A DNA stretch of 14,381 nucleotides from Clostridiales bacterium. Its GTDB lineage: Bacteria; Bacillota_A; Clostridia; Lachnospirales; Bianqueaceae. Below are positions 14,090 to 14,381 of this stretch, in pieces. Position numbers and translations under genes: made by a program. The notes under the pieces are model-generated. The model saw only the letters and a list, made by a program, of their open reading frames with translations, had not been told where the DNA came from and did no database searches. Position 1 is the stretch's first letter. Each line of letters begins with the position of its first letter. Location of the stretch: the NCBI GenBank assembly GCA_019423265.1, contig JAHZBS010000045.1, forward strand, positions 1-14,381. The letters are read 5' to 3'.

Positions 14090-14365
14090 ATGCAGGAAGC
14101 ATTAGGAATGGTGGAAACAAGAGGTTTGGTCGCGGCGATTGAAGCGGCTGACGCCATGGTCAAGGCTGCGGATGTGGTATTGATCGGCACGGAGAAGATC
14201 GGATCCGGATTGGTATCCGTTATGGTTCGCGGCGATGTGGCTGCCGTCAAGGCCGCTACGGAGGTCGGAGGAAATTCAGCCAGCCGTCTGGGCGAGCTGG
14301 TGGCGGTTCATGTCATTCCCAGACCTCACGCTGACATAGAGAAGATTCTTCCCACCTTAGACTGA
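14090..14365 (+). CDS. pduA: canonical BMC-H shell protein (PduA/PduJ type)
   Basis: A 91-residue major-shell hexamer protein, the full length of PduA/PduJ. Signature segments are [19 protein letters not shown], the KIGSGL pore loop at 36-41, [15 protein letters not shown] and [15 protein letters not shown]. The GSG pore fits the small-diol pore of known Pdu shells. AAAAGGAGG precedes the ATG by 8 bases. The symbol is by family; PduA and PduJ cannot be told apart here. It is likely the first gene of a further shell cluster that runs past the window end. Confidence 0.9.
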   Translation: MQEALGMVETRGLVAAIEAADAMVKAADVVLIGTEKIGSGLVSVMVRGDVAAVKAATEVGGNSASRLGELVAVHVIPRPHADIEKILPTLD

Positions 14366-14381
14366 TCTTTTTCTTGTCTGC

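Overview
The window looks like a chromosomal piece of a low- to mid-GC Gram-positive bacterium of the class Clostridia. The ribosome binding sites are strong AGGAGG-type, starts include GTG and TTG, the promoters are SigA-like, and there is a Crh-like HPr protein. Genus-level assignment is not possible from this sequence alone. Most of the window is a bacterial microcompartment (BMC) locus of the propanediol-utilization type, joined to the lower part of deoxysugar (L-rhamnose/L-fucose) catabolism.

Layout. Positions 1-440 hold the possible tail of an unidentified gene, a Crh-like HPr gene and a bidirectional terminator. A single minus-strand gene (460-1542) encodes a predicted beta-propeller-like protein of unknown function and has its own promoter. 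From about 1641 everything reads rightward. A SigA promoter drives a rhamnulokinase-type FGGY kinase (rhaB) and a DeoR-family regulator. A second strong promoter (3962-3990), with repeats in its leader, drives a class II aldolase of the fuculose-1-phosphate type. Next come the B12-dependent diol dehydratase subunits (pduC, pduD, pduE), the two-subunit reactivase (pduG, pduH), the PduO adenosyltransferase, the CoA-acylating propionaldehyde dehydrogenase (pduP), a zinc-dependent alcohol dehydrogenase and two BMC-H shell proteins. The last of these has its own internal promoter. No gene-free stretch exceeds 300 bases.

How the genes fit together (inference from known families). The kinase makes a ketose 1-phosphate, which the aldolase splits into DHAP and L-lactaldehyde. 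Lactaldehyde would be reduced to 1,2-propanediol. The dehydratase turns this into propionaldehyde inside the shell, and PduP and the alcohol dehydrogenase convert the aldehyde to propionyl-CoA and propanol while cycling NAD. PduG/H and PduO keep the cobalamin cofactor working. Sugar isomerases, a separate lactaldehyde reductase, PduL, and trimeric or pentameric shell proteins are not in the window and may lie outside it.

Most notable points: (i) four enzymes carry an amphipathic encapsulation-type helix, including the aldolase (C-terminal, after a Cys-rich linker) and the zinc ADH (N-terminal), so the aldolase step itself may be inside the compartment; (ii) a zinc MDR dehydrogenase sits where an iron-type PduQ would be expected; (iii) the first shell protein has a pore-loop insertion and a C-terminal tail; (iv) a 15-bp motif is shared by the rhaB and aldolase leaders and is a candidate operator for the DeoR protein. 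The locus as a whole is a recognisable PDU-type BMC, not a wholly new system; the novelty lies in its composition and control.
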